Source: Synechococcales cyanobacterium C42_A2020_086 (GTDB taxonomy: Bacteria > Cyanobacteriota > Cyanobacteriia > Elainellales > Elainellaceae). From it: a DNA stretch of 37,418 nt. A model generated the notes under the pieces. It searched no databases, was not told where the DNA came from, and saw only the letters and a list, made by a program, of their open reading frames with translations. Location of the stretch: NCBI GenBank assembly GCA_015272325.1, contig JACYLU010000005.1:1-37418 (forward strand), given 5' to 3'. Positions 1 through 6,898 of the stretch are shown here, one piece after another. Made by a program: the position numbers and the translations under genes. Every line of letters begins with the position of its first letter. The stretch's first letter is position 1.

Positions 1-50
1 GGGGGATGTTGCTAGCGGCGATGCAGCCTACCACCCTTTACAAAGGCATT

Positions 51-1187
51 TTATGAAGGCATTTGCGCGTAGGTAAAGCGCTCGAAGCTGCCCTCGTTCA
101 GCTTATTCCAGGCGTAAACCCGACTGCGAAACTGCTTCCATTCCTCGAACAGCGACTTGAAGTCGGCATCTTTGGCGGCAAATTCGTCGTACAGGGCAAA
201 GGAGGCATCCTCAGCGGCAGCCATAATTTCGTCGCTGTACTGGCGCAACTGCACACCGCTCTGAATTAAGCGCTGCAGGGCTTCGTTATTTTGCGCCTCA
301 TAGCGCGAGAGGACTGTCATATTGGCTTCGTGGGCTGCCGTTTCGATGGCAGCTTTGTACTCACCGGGCAGTTTGTTCCACTCGTTCAAATTAATCTGCA
401 CCTCTAGCGTTGTGCCTGGCTCCCACCAGCCAGGGTAGTAATAGAATTGCGCCACCTTGTTCAGCCCTAGCTTTTCGTCATCGTAGGGACCAACCCACTC
501 GGCCGCGTCGATGGCACCGGTTTGTAGTGCCTGAAAAATCTCGCCGCCAGGCAGAGTTTGCACCGTAACTCCCAGCTTGCCCATGACCTGTCCACCTAAT
601 CCGGGAATCCGCATCTTTAAGCCCTGCAGGTCGCTGACGCTGGTAATTTCCTTGCGGAACCAGCCGCCCATCTGTGCCCCCGTATTGCCCGCTGGAAACT
701 GAATCACGTTGAATTTGCTGGCATACAGCTCTTGTAGCTTTCTCAAGCCACCCCCCTCGTAGAGCCAGGCATTTTGCTGCTGGGCATTGAAGCCAAAGGG
801 GAGACTGGCTCCAAACGCCGTGACTGGGCTTTTACCGATATAGTAATAGGACGCCGTGTGGCCACACTGCACTGCTCCCTGGGAAACAACATTCAGCACT
901 TCAAGTCCTGGAGCCAGTTCACCCGCAGCCCGAGGGGTAATTTTGAAGCGGCCGCCAGTCATCAGGGCAACGCGGTCGGCAAACACCTTGGCTCCGCCAA
1001 ACAGCGTGTCTAGCGAGGTGGGCCAGCTCGTTGCCATTTGCCACTCTAGGGTGGGCAACGCTCCATCGCTGCGTCCGGTTGAGCCAGTAGGGGAGTTGGT
1101 TGGATTATTGCAACCACCCACCACTCCCAAGGCAGCAGCAGTCAGTCCGCCTTGGGCAATCGCTTTCATGAGCTTGCGACGTTCCAT
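51..1187 (-). CDS. TRAP transporter substrate-binding lipoprotein (DctP/TakP family, 2-oxoacid type)
   Basis: This is the periplasmic receptor of a tripartite ATP-independent (TRAP) transporter, 378 residues, the usual family length. The N-terminus has a twin-arginine-like start (ERRKLMK), a hydrophobic segment and a lipobox ending VVGGC at about residue 26, so it is probably an exported lipoprotein. The core carries the DctP-family signature around MRIPGLGG, whose arginine normally contacts the substrate carboxylate, followed by [12 protein letters not shown] and a YYYPGWW stretch. This combination is typical of the TakP branch, which binds pyruvate and other monocarboxylate 2-oxoacids; a named cyanobacterial member is all3028 of Anabaena. 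No DctQ/DctM membrane subunits are visible; they could lie beyond the left edge, downstream of this gene. Substrate assignment is inferred from family resemblance only. Confidence 0.88.
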   Translation of the reverse strand: MERRKLMKAIAQGGLTAAALGVVGGCNNPTNSPTGSTGRSDGALPTLEWQMATSWPTSLDTLFGGAKVFADRVALMTGGRFKITPRAAGELAPGLEVLNVVSQGAVQCGHTASYYYIGKSPVTAFGASLPFGFNAQQQNAWLYEGGGLRKLQELYASKFNVIQFPAGNTGAQMGGWFRKEITSVSDLQGLKMRIPGLGGQVMGKLGVTVQTLPGGEIFQALQTGAIDAAEWVGPYDDEKLGLNKVAQFYYYPGWWEPGTTLEVQINLNEWNKLPGEYKAAIETAAHEANMTVLSRYEAQNNEALQRLIQSGVQLRQYSDEIMAAAEDASFALYDEFAAKDADFKSLFEEWKQFRSRVYAWNKLNEGSFERFTYAQMPS

Positions 1188-1727
1188 ATCCCTGAATTCC
1201 TTTTATGACGTTTATTAAAATAGGCAGCGTTTCTCTGGCAATGCAGAGAAGCCAATCCAGTCCATCGTCTGATCAAATCCGACGCAACGGTGAGAGAGTT
1301 GTCACAAACCGTAATAGTGCCTGCTGAATGTGAGCCGAGATGAACAGGGGCGTTGGTAAACCCTGTTTGGGCAGCCTGCTAGAGGCAGACGACGGAGCCA
1401 TCGCAGACCATTGTCATCTTCATATTCATGTCACGTAGGCTACACCCTCCCGAGTGGCTGCTCGTTGGAATTCTGTGGCGTCCCGATTCAGCCCTTAAAC
1501 CTATCCCCAAAATCTATCTCCAGTTATATAACCAGTTATATAAATTAATTTGCCTTCTTATGTTGAAAATAGTAAAATTGGATACAGAAATAAACTGCTA
1601 TTCGTTCATCTCCAGCCTGTTAAGACATTTTTCTCTCTTAATGAAGGCTTGGAGACGGAAGTAAGGAAAATTCCTGAAGGAACGCGCCTCTCTACATCCC
1701 TTACGACGCATTCAGGAGTCATTAGAT
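1188..1727. other. Divergent intergenic region with AT-rich tract and 12-bp tandem repeat
   Basis: This spacer separates the leftward TRAP receptor from the rightward DUF4278 gene and must hold both promoters. The part from about 1500 to 1660 is clearly more AT-rich than its surroundings. It contains CAGTTATATAAC (1521-1532) immediately followed by CAGTTATATAAA (1533-1544), a 12-bp tandem duplication with one difference. I see no convincing sigma-70 promoter pair, RNA gene or protein-coding region; reading frames here have no recognisable family. Confidence 0.6.
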
Positions 1728-2132
1728 ATGAGACTTTCTTATCGGGGTACCCCCTACGACGTGGAATCAGTTCCCCTAGAGCTGATTGACAGCGGCATGG
1801 TTGGCCAGTATCGCGGTCATCAAATTCACTTTAACTATGCTCGCCATATCCCCGTTCCACAACCTGTGCAGACGCTTTCCTACCGGGGAGCTGCTTATCA
1901 CACAACAGCAACAGGCAGCATTGAGCCGATTGCTACTGCTCGTCGTCAGCGCCCTGCGACCGTTGAACCCACGTGGACGATTGCGGATCGGGCAGCTCAT
2001 ATCGCCGAACTGGAGCGAGTTCATCGGCTCAATATTCAGCGTCGCTTGCAGCATCGCATTGAAGTTGCTAGAGCAAAAGGCGATACGCTGCTGCTGAATC
2101 AGCTAGAGCAAGAAATGCGGCAGGGGGTTTAG
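1728..2132 (+). CDS. DUF4278 domain protein
   Basis: A small 134-residue protein of the cyanobacterial DUF4278 family. The diagnostic opening is MRLSYRGTPYDV, and a second LSYRGAAYH copy occurs near residue 50, so the domain appears as two related beta-hairpin-like units, both with the Y-R-G triplet. The C-terminal half (about 80-134) is predicted to be a charged amphipathic helix rich in Arg, Glu and Leu. The start is well supported: AGGAG at 1714-1718 lies 9 nt before the ATG. No signal peptide or membrane segment is visible. The function of the family is unknown. It is monocistronic, facing the end of arsS. Confidence 0.85.
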   Translation: MRLSYRGTPYDVESVPLELIDSGMVGQYRGHQIHFNYARHIPVPQPVQTLSYRGAAYHTTATGSIEPIATARRQRPATVEPTWTIADRAAHIAELERVHRLNIQRRLQHRIEVARAKGDTLLLNQLEQEMRQGV

Positions 2133-2282
2133 CGAGCCACTGGTGAGTCTGCGTTAGCATCTGCTTTAAGGCATAGTTCTGCGGCTCAATAGTGCTAAAG
2201 CAAGTCCAATGAAGCGTTCTCCGCAGTTGAAAGAGTTAGGAGGTGTAGGAATCCTGACTCTTTCGGCTTGTTTAGCGGCAAG

Positions 2283-3443
2283 CTATGACTCGATCGCCCC
2301 TCCACAAGAGCTACCCGCCCCCGCTGTGCAGCCAAAGCAATGGCGGGCCGTGACAATTTGCCGTTGGGCTAGCCAGTCTGGATTAAAGTTGCGAATGTGA
2401 GCGGCTTGCCCGTCTGGGAACTGCATATCTAGCTCCAACATTTGGTTAAAGTCGCAGTCATAGAGGCGTCCATCCCATGCTACCGACAGCGTATTTCGAC
2501 ACATCAACCCCGCCACGGTTGCTGGATTAAAGGCATTCACCAACACTTCCAAATAGCGCTGCAAATTGCCCGACTGCTCCAACCACTCCAAAAATCGCGA
2601 GATTGGCATGTTATTGAGGGTAATTAACCGATCGAAGCAGACGCCGTGATTTTTCCACAGTCCAGCTTTCCACTCCTGCTCCATTTTGGTTTGGTTGCTG
2701 GCTAAGAAAGCTCCTACCGGATTCGACATCAGGGTCAGCCGTCGCTTGGGGTCGCCGTAGCCATACCCGGCTGCGTTCAGTCGCCGTAGCGCTTCAATGG
2801 ATTGTTCAAAGGTGCCGTTGCCGCGTTGGGTGTCGGTGTTGAGCTTGCGATAATGCGGCAGCGAGCAGACTACCTCTACGCCCCGTTCGGCGAGCCAGTG
2901 CGGCAAGTCGTGCAGGGGCGGCAGCAGCAGCACAGTGAGATTGCAGCGGTCAATCACCTGCTTGCCCCGAGCGACGCACTGCTCTACCAAATAGCGGAAG
3001 TGGGGATTTAGCTCGGGTGCACCGCCAGTAATGTCCACCGTGTGGGCCGTTGTTTGATCGAGGGCCTGCAAGCAGGCATCAATGGTCTCTCGGGTCATAA
3101 TCTCGCGGCGGTCTGGGCCCGCATCTACGTGACAGTGGCGACAGGTCATGTTGCACAGCTTGCCAACATTAATTTGAAAAATCTCCAACGTTGCCGGACG
3201 CAGCTCCTCCCAGCCTTGATCAGCTAAGCAGGCTGCAAAATGACCTCCCTGCCGCGTGTGAGAGAGATCGAGTGCCGCTAATCGCTCTAGCTGGTAGTGA
3301 GGTGCGGCTAAAGGCGATCGTCGCTGCAGCAGCGAGGTGGTGGGCTTCGGGCCACTAGCCGGGCTTGCTAGATCGAGTTGGGCAGCATCGATGGTGATTT
3401 GGGGAGTATCAACTGCTGTATCCATTTCTATCCCTTCAGTCAT
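2283..3443 (-). CDS. arsS: Arsenosugar biosynthesis radical SAM protein ArsS
   Basis: A 386-residue radical SAM enzyme. ArsS forms the 5'-deoxyadenosyl adduct of dimethylarsenite, an early step from methylated arsenic to arsenosugars. The [4Fe-4S] site is Cys97-x3-Cys101-x2-Cys104, followed by HVDAGP, which is characteristic of this family. The C-terminal half has the family's auxiliary cysteine region: a Cys in GLMCRNTLSVAWDG, then YDCDFNQML, then Cys369, Cys372 and Cys380 in the closing CFGCTAGAGSSCGG stretch. An SD-like GAGGA lies 9-10 nt before the ATG at 3443; an alternative in-frame ATG at 3425 has AAGGG in front of it. The AhpD-like partner is encoded just upstream on the same strand. 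The methyltransferase ArsM needed upstream in the pathway is not in this window. A three-copy TTTAAA array lies 46-73 bp before the start. Confidence 0.9.
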   Translation of the reverse strand: MTEGIEMDTAVDTPQITIDAAQLDLASPASGPKPTTSLLQRRSPLAAPHYQLERLAALDLSHTRQGGHFAACLADQGWEELRPATLEIFQINVGKLCNMTCRHCHVDAGPDRREIMTRETIDACLQALDQTTAHTVDITGGAPELNPHFRYLVEQCVARGKQVIDRCNLTVLLLPPLHDLPHWLAERGVEVVCSLPHYRKLNTDTQRGNGTFEQSIEALRRLNAAGYGYGDPKRRLTLMSNPVGAFLASNQTKMEQEWKAGLWKNHGVCFDRLITLNNMPISRFLEWLEQSGNLQRYLEVLVNAFNPATVAGLMCRNTLSVAWDGRLYDCDFNQMLELDMQFPDGQAAHIRNFNPDWLAQRQIVTARHCFGCTAGAGSSCGGAIES

Positions 3444-3461
3444 TGGTTCAAGATCCTCATC

Positions 3462-3467
3462 AAAATA
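3462..3467 (-). promoter_or_regulatory. Candidate -10 element of arsS
   Basis: Read on the minus strand this is TATTTT, matching four of six TATAAT positions and lying about 20 nt before the arsS ATG. Its -35 position, about 17 nt upstream, coincides with the proximal unit of the TTTAAA array, as is usual for promoters activated by PhoB-type regulators. This is a visual prediction only. Confidence 0.35.
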
Positions 3468-3488
3468 CGGGTGATGGGCTGTGTCTGC

Positions 3489-3521
3489 TTTAAACCTGTT
3501 TTAAATGCCATTTAAACACCG
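3489..3521 (-). promoter_or_regulatory. Triple 11-bp direct repeat (Pho-box-like) upstream of arsS
   Basis: TTTAAA occurs at exactly 3489, 3500 and 3511, so three units repeat with 11-bp period while the five bases between them differ. Conservation of only the core at one-helical-turn spacing is the arrangement bound by OmpR/PhoB-family response regulators. Cyanobacterial SphR (PhoB) boxes are described as tandem 8-bp PyTTAA-type units separated by 3 bp, also period 11. Here the first five positions (TTTAA) fit, but the sixth is A rather than pyrimidine. The regulator is inferred. Confidence 0.45.
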
Positions 3522-3630
3522 CGTCCCGTTTCGTGAGTCGGCGCGTCTAAATCATGGATTCAAATTACAGCAACGAAAGCATCAATCATTCCACGGTTCG
3601 GCTAACGAACTATCTCTAGCAGCATGGATT

Positions 3631-3652
3631 CTCAATAGATGCTCAATAGATT
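3631..3652. repeat. 11-bp tandem repeat
   Basis: CTCAATAGATG (3631-3641) is followed directly by CTCAATAGATT (3642-3652). It lies in the 226-bp spacer between the AhpD-like gene and arsS, just beyond the stop codon of the former. Confidence 0.6.
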
Positions 3653-3669
3653 CATCAAGGGTTAGCAAT

Positions 3670-4002
3670 TTACATTCCCAACTGCTTGACCTGATCTAAC
3701 ATTTGCATGCCATGAACCAGCGACGCCCCGCCACGAATGGCTGTTGCCACATGCAGGGCTTCTGTCATTTGTTCGAGATCGGCACCCTGCTGCAAACATT
3801 CCTTACTATAAGCATCAATGCAGTAGGGACACTGCACGGTATGCGCCACTGCCAGAGCAATCAAGGCTTTCTCTCGCACCGAAAGTGCTCCCTCGGCAAA
3901 CACGGCTCCGTAGTAGGCAAAAAATTTTTCAGCGAGTTCCGGGCTGCCTTGGCCAATTTGGCTGAACTGCGCTAAGTGCTCGGGGTGGTAATAGTGCTCC
4001 AT
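3670..4002 (-). CDS. AhpD-like arsenosugar biosynthesis-associated peroxidase-like protein
   Basis: A 110-residue carboxymuconolactone decarboxylase/AhpD-fold protein. It has the family's redox CxxC, here Cys58-Pro-Tyr-Cys61, followed by the helix IDAYSKECLQQG and the AlaThr-IleArgGlyGly segment. This sub-branch is repeatedly found beside arsS genes; in some organisms related proteins carry selenocysteine at the first position, whereas here it is a normal Cys. Its exact role in arsenosugar synthesis is not established; a thiol-dependent reductase or peroxidase function is assumed from the fold. It precedes arsS on the same strand with a 226-bp gap, so the two may be separate transcripts under joint control. 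The start ATG has no strong Shine-Dalgarno sequence. Confidence 0.85.
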   Translation of the reverse strand: MEHYYHPEHLAQFSQIGQGSPELAEKFFAYYGAVFAEGALSVREKALIALAVAHTVQCPYCIDAYSKECLQQGADLEQMTEALHVATAIRGGASLVHGMQMLDQVKQLGM

Positions 4003-4073
4003 GGCTTTAACTATCGCTCGATAACGTGCTCAACAACACTCTTCAACAACACTTATCTGCTGCTCGGAACAGG

Positions 4074-4128
4074 CTCTCCATCCTGTCTCTATCAAGTCTC
4101 CATCGGGTCTCGATCCAGCCTCGTTAGA
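4074..4128. repeat. 11-bp-period degenerate direct-repeat array (GTCTC-ATC core)
   Basis: Units GTCTCTATCAA (4085), GTCTCCATCGG (4096) and GTCTCGATCCA (4107) follow each other at exactly 11 bp, with weaker flanking units CTCTCCATCCT (about 4074) and GCCTCGTTAGA (4118). The core GTCTC-ATC is conserved while the remaining bases vary, so each copy would present the same helix face. It lies 70-125 bp upstream of the AhpD-like start and about 230-285 bp upstream of hslO. Confidence 0.55.
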
Positions 4129-4314
4129 TCATAAAGGGTTTGAGACGGTCCTGCGGCTGCCAGCGGTTTGTTTCAACTCAGGTTATACCCTAAGACTGAG
4201 AATCACCTGAGTGAATCGATTTTCTGCTCAATCACACCCCCTACGGCTCATGTCACGGCTCATGTCAAGGTCTAAGCAACCATAGCGACCCATTAGCTGT
4301 TTCCGGGAACACCC

Positions 4315-4320
4315 TACAAT
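4315..4320 (+). promoter_or_regulatory. Candidate -10 element of hslO
   Basis: TACAAT matches five of six consensus bases and lies 37 nt before the hslO ATG, which would give a leader of roughly 30 nt. No good -35 hexamer is seen at 17 nt, so activator or alternative sigma factor use is possible. Confidence 0.4.
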
Positions 4321-4357
4321 AGAACCTATGCAACGTTAAGAAGTGTGTAGAGTTCTC

Positions 4358-5257
4358 ATGGCAGATCAATTGGTTCGAGCAACGGCAGCCGGGGGCGGCA
4401 TCCGGATTGTCGGAGTGGTGAGTACGCGCCTAACTGAAGAGGCCAGACAGCGCCATAATCTCTCCTATGTCGCTACCGCCGCTTTGGGGCGGACCATGTC
4501 GTCGGGGCTGTTATTAGCCTCCAGCATGAAGCGAGCCGAGTCGCGAGTGAACTTGCGCGTCAAGGGAGATGGGCCCCTAGGCGGCATCATGGTGGATGCC
4601 GGTGTAGATGGCACCGTTCGCGGCTATGTAGACAATCCCAGCATTGAGTTGCCGCCGAATGCTAGAGGCAAGCTGGATGTGGGGGGTGCTGTGGGCAGTG
4701 GCTATCTCTACGTGGTTCGAGATGTCGGCTATGGCTATCCTTATTCCAGCACGGTGGAATTGGTTTCCGGCGAAATTGGCGACGATGTGACGCACTATTT
4801 GGTGAGTTCCGAGCAAACTCCCTCGGCACTGGTGGTGGGTGTGTTTGTTGGGGCAGAAGGTGTGACGGCAGCCGGCGGCTTGCTGGTGCAGGTGTTGCCC
4901 AAGGCGGCCCGCGATGAATCGCTTGTCGAGAAGCTAGAGTCCCGGCTATCTACCCTGACCGGGTTCACCCCCCTGCTGCAGGCGGGCAAATCGCTGCCGC
5001 AAATTTTCGCGGATTTGGTGGGCGATATGGATCTGCAGATCCTACCGGAAGCGCAGCTTGTGCGGTTTCATTGCAGTTGCTCGTTTGATCGCGTCATGGG
5101 AGCACTGAAGATCTTGGGCGAACGTGAACTGCAAGACATGATCGACAAAGATGAAGGCGCAGAAGCGACCTGTCATTTCTGCGGAGAAGTGTACAAAGCC
5201 AATAGCCAGGAACTGCAGCAGCTGATTGACGAACTGCAGACCGAGTCTCTATCTTAG
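4358..5257 (+). CDS. hslO: Redox-regulated chaperone Hsp33
   Basis: A 299-residue Hsp33 homologue, a cytosolic holdase activated when oxidation releases its zinc ion. The C-terminal redox switch is complete: Cys239-x-Cys241 (HCSCSFDRV) and Cys272-x2-Cys275 (TCHFCGEVY). The N-terminal domain shows GxI-type beta segments and GRTMSSGLLLAS, as expected. Length agrees with the family. The reading frame is open for five codons upstream, to a GTG at 4343, but the ATG at 4358 (MADQLVRATA) matches normal Hsp33 N-termini and is preferred. A TACAAT -10 lies upstream, and the amylase gene follows in the same direction after 121 bp containing a strong hairpin. Confidence 0.95.
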   Translation: MADQLVRATAAGGGIRIVGVVSTRLTEEARQRHNLSYVATAALGRTMSSGLLLASSMKRAESRVNLRVKGDGPLGGIMVDAGVDGTVRGYVDNPSIELPPNARGKLDVGGAVGSGYLYVVRDVGYGYPYSSTVELVSGEIGDDVTHYLVSSEQTPSALVVGVFVGAEGVTAAGGLLVQVLPKAARDESLVEKLESRLSTLTGFTPLLQAGKSLPQIFADLVGDMDLQILPEAQLVRFHCSCSFDRVMGALKILGERELQDMIDKDEGAEATCHFCGEVYKANSQELQQLIDELQTESLS

Positions 5258-5311
5258 GTTTCGCTTTGCCCTAGCTATCCCCCGTGGCTCAAAGCCTGTG
5301 ATATGAGTTTA

Positions 5312-5350
5312 TAGGACTACAGCAGAGCTGACTCCAGCCCTGTAGTCTTA
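5312..5350 (+). promoter_or_regulatory. Strong stem-loop in the hslO-amylase spacer
   Basis: GACTACAG (5315-5322) pairs perfectly with CTGTAGTC (5340-5347), the stem extends by about three more pairs, and the 17-nt loop can form an inner GCTG/CAGC stem. No T-run follows, so a simple rho-independent terminator is unlikely. It ends 28 nt before the amylase start and could be an RNA-stability element of hslO or a leader structure of the amylase. Confidence 0.5.
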
Positions 5351-5378
5351 GCAATGGAGGTATTACAAGAAGGCATCT

Positions 5379-6842
5379 ATGCAGATTCAGACGCCAGAGT
5401 GGGTAAAACATGCCGTTTTTTATCAAATTTTTCCCGATCGATTTGCTGCTAGACCGCTGCTTCCCCCGTTTAGTCTGGCACCGCTATCTCTAGAGGCATG
5501 GCAGTCCGAACCAACATTGCAGGGATATAAGGGGGGCAACCTCTGGGGGGTGATCGACCAGCTTGATTACATCCAAAGCTTAGGAGTCACGGCAATTTAC
5601 TTCACGCCGATTTTTCAGTCGCCCTGCAACCACCGCTATCACACCCACGATTATTACCAAATTGACCCGCTTTTGGGCGGCAATGAAGCGTTTTTTCAGT
5701 TGCTCCACGCGGCCCACTCGCGCGGCATGAAGGTAGTGCTAGACGGCGTATTTAACCATGTCGGGCGGGGGTTTTTCTTTTTCAATGACATCCTGGAAAA
5801 TGGCCCCCATTCCCCTTGGGTAGACTGGTTCAAAATCGAAGGCTGGCCGCTAGCCCCCTACGATGGCGACCGCCCGGCCAATTATGTGAGTTGGTGCGGC
5901 AATCGGGCGCTGCCAGAGTTCAACCATGCCAACCCTGCTGTGCGGGAGTACATTATGCGGGTGGCAGAACACTGGATTCGCTGCGGCATCGACGGCTGGC
6001 GTCTGGATGTGCCCTTCTGTATCACGGAACCTGGATTCTGGCAGGAGTTTCGTCGGCGCGTCAAAGCAATTAACCCCAATGCCTACATCGTGGGGGAAGT
6101 TTGGCACGATGCTCGCCGCTGGCTGGATGGAACCCAGTTTGATGGTGTGCTCAACTACCTGTTTGCCGGCGCAACCATTGCCTTTGCCGCCGGAGATCGG
6201 GTTGATCCCGAGCAGGTGCAGGACCGCGACTACGAACCCTATCCTGGCATTGATGCCCTCACCTACGCCGAGAAAATTCAGCTCTTGCTGCATGCCTACC
6301 CCTGGGAGATCCAGCTTACTCAGCTTAATGTGCTAGCCAGCCACGACACCGCCCGCCTGCTCACAATGACCCACGGCGATATCGATACGGTGAAGCTAGC
6401 GACCCTGCTGCTAATCACGTTTCCCGGTGCTCCCAGCATCTACTATGGCGACGAGGTTGGCTTGCCCGGCGGCTTAGACCCCGACTCGCGGCGCAGCTTC
6501 CCCGATCCAGAGCAGTGGAATCAAGAGTTGCTAGACTGTCACCGAAAACTGATTGCTTTGCGCCATGCTCGCCTGTCACTGCGGATCGGCGAATACCGCT
6601 TTTTAGGGGCAGACAATCAAACCTATGCCTTTGCTCGCATCTTTGAGGGCGACGTGCTCATCATTGCCGTCAATGCTGCCGATCACTTTGGCAAGATTGA
6701 CCTCGAAGAAGCCGGCACACGGCTGGGCGCTCAACCGAGCTACCTGCTCTACAGCACCAGCGATGAAGCCACCGAAATTGTCTGGACTGCCGACAACCTG
6801 TTTCTGGCGATTCCACCGCGCACGGGCATTGTGCTGTCTTAG
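5379..6842 (+). CDS. Glycoside hydrolase family 13 alpha-amylase (neopullulanase/cyclomaltodextrinase-like)
   Basis: A 487-residue GH13 enzyme acting on alpha-1,4 (and perhaps alpha-1,6) glucans or maltooligosaccharides. The four conserved regions are intact: DGVFNH (122-127), GWRLDVPF with nucleophile Asp210, GEVWH with acid/base Glu240, and LASHDT with Asp323. The (beta/alpha)8 barrel begins almost at the N-terminus (AVFYQIFPDRF) and a short C-terminal beta domain closes the protein. The long N-terminal domain of neopullulanases is absent, giving a compact enzyme. There is no signal peptide, so it is probably cytosolic and works on glycogen-derived or imported maltodextrins. AAGG at 5370-5373 lies 5 nt before the ATG. 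It converges on the pentapeptide gene. Exact specificity cannot be read from the sequence. Confidence 0.9.
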   Translation: MQIQTPEWVKHAVFYQIFPDRFAARPLLPPFSLAPLSLEAWQSEPTLQGYKGGNLWGVIDQLDYIQSLGVTAIYFTPIFQSPCNHRYHTHDYYQIDPLLGGNEAFFQLLHAAHSRGMKVVLDGVFNHVGRGFFFFNDILENGPHSPWVDWFKIEGWPLAPYDGDRPANYVSWCGNRALPEFNHANPAVREYIMRVAEHWIRCGIDGWRLDVPFCITEPGFWQEFRRRVKAINPNAYIVGEVWHDARRWLDGTQFDGVLNYLFAGATIAFAAGDRVDPEQVQDRDYEPYPGIDALTYAEKIQLLLHAYPWEIQLTQLNVLASHDTARLLTMTHGDIDTVKLATLLLITFPGAPSIYYGDEVGLPGGLDPDSRRSFPDPEQWNQELLDCHRKLIALRHARLSLRIGEYRFLGADNQTYAFARIFEGDVLIIAVNAADHFGKIDLEEAGTRLGAQPSYLLYSTSDEATEIVWTADNLFLAIPPRTGIVLS

Positions 6843-6898
6843 GGTACGTCACCACGGAACTTGTCTAGGTTCCATCTCATTAAAAAAATTGGCTGGGG

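Larger units (their letters stand above)
4003..4357. other. Divergent spacer between the AhpD-like gene and hslO, rich in short tandem repeats
   Basis: No gene is visible. The spacer contains CAACAACACT twice at period 13 (4031-4056), an 11-bp-period array of GTCTC-type units (4074-4128, listed separately), and a perfect 12-bp duplication ACGGCTCATGTC at 4243-4254 and 4255-4266. The hslO -10 element is at its right end. Confidence 0.65.

Noticed and set aside
2209..2400. Plus-strand 63-codon frame with a lipoprotein-like N-terminus (LTLSACLAAS)
   Set aside because: More than half overlaps the conserved C-terminus of arsS in antisense, and there is no family resemblance; the resemblance to a lipobox is probably chance.
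3440..3465. tRNA T-arm-like GGTTCAAGATCC
   Set aside because: It is not followed by a pairing acceptor stem and no anticodon arm is found upstream; no tRNA or rRNA gene is visible in the window.
5850..6293. Minus-strand 147-codon frame antisense to the amylase gene
   Set aside because: The GH13 frame carries all four catalytic motifs across this interval; the antisense product has no recognisable features.
6850..6895. Terminator between the convergent amylase and pentapeptide genes
   Set aside because: GGAAC/GTTCC gives only a five-base stem with no T-tract on either strand in the right place.
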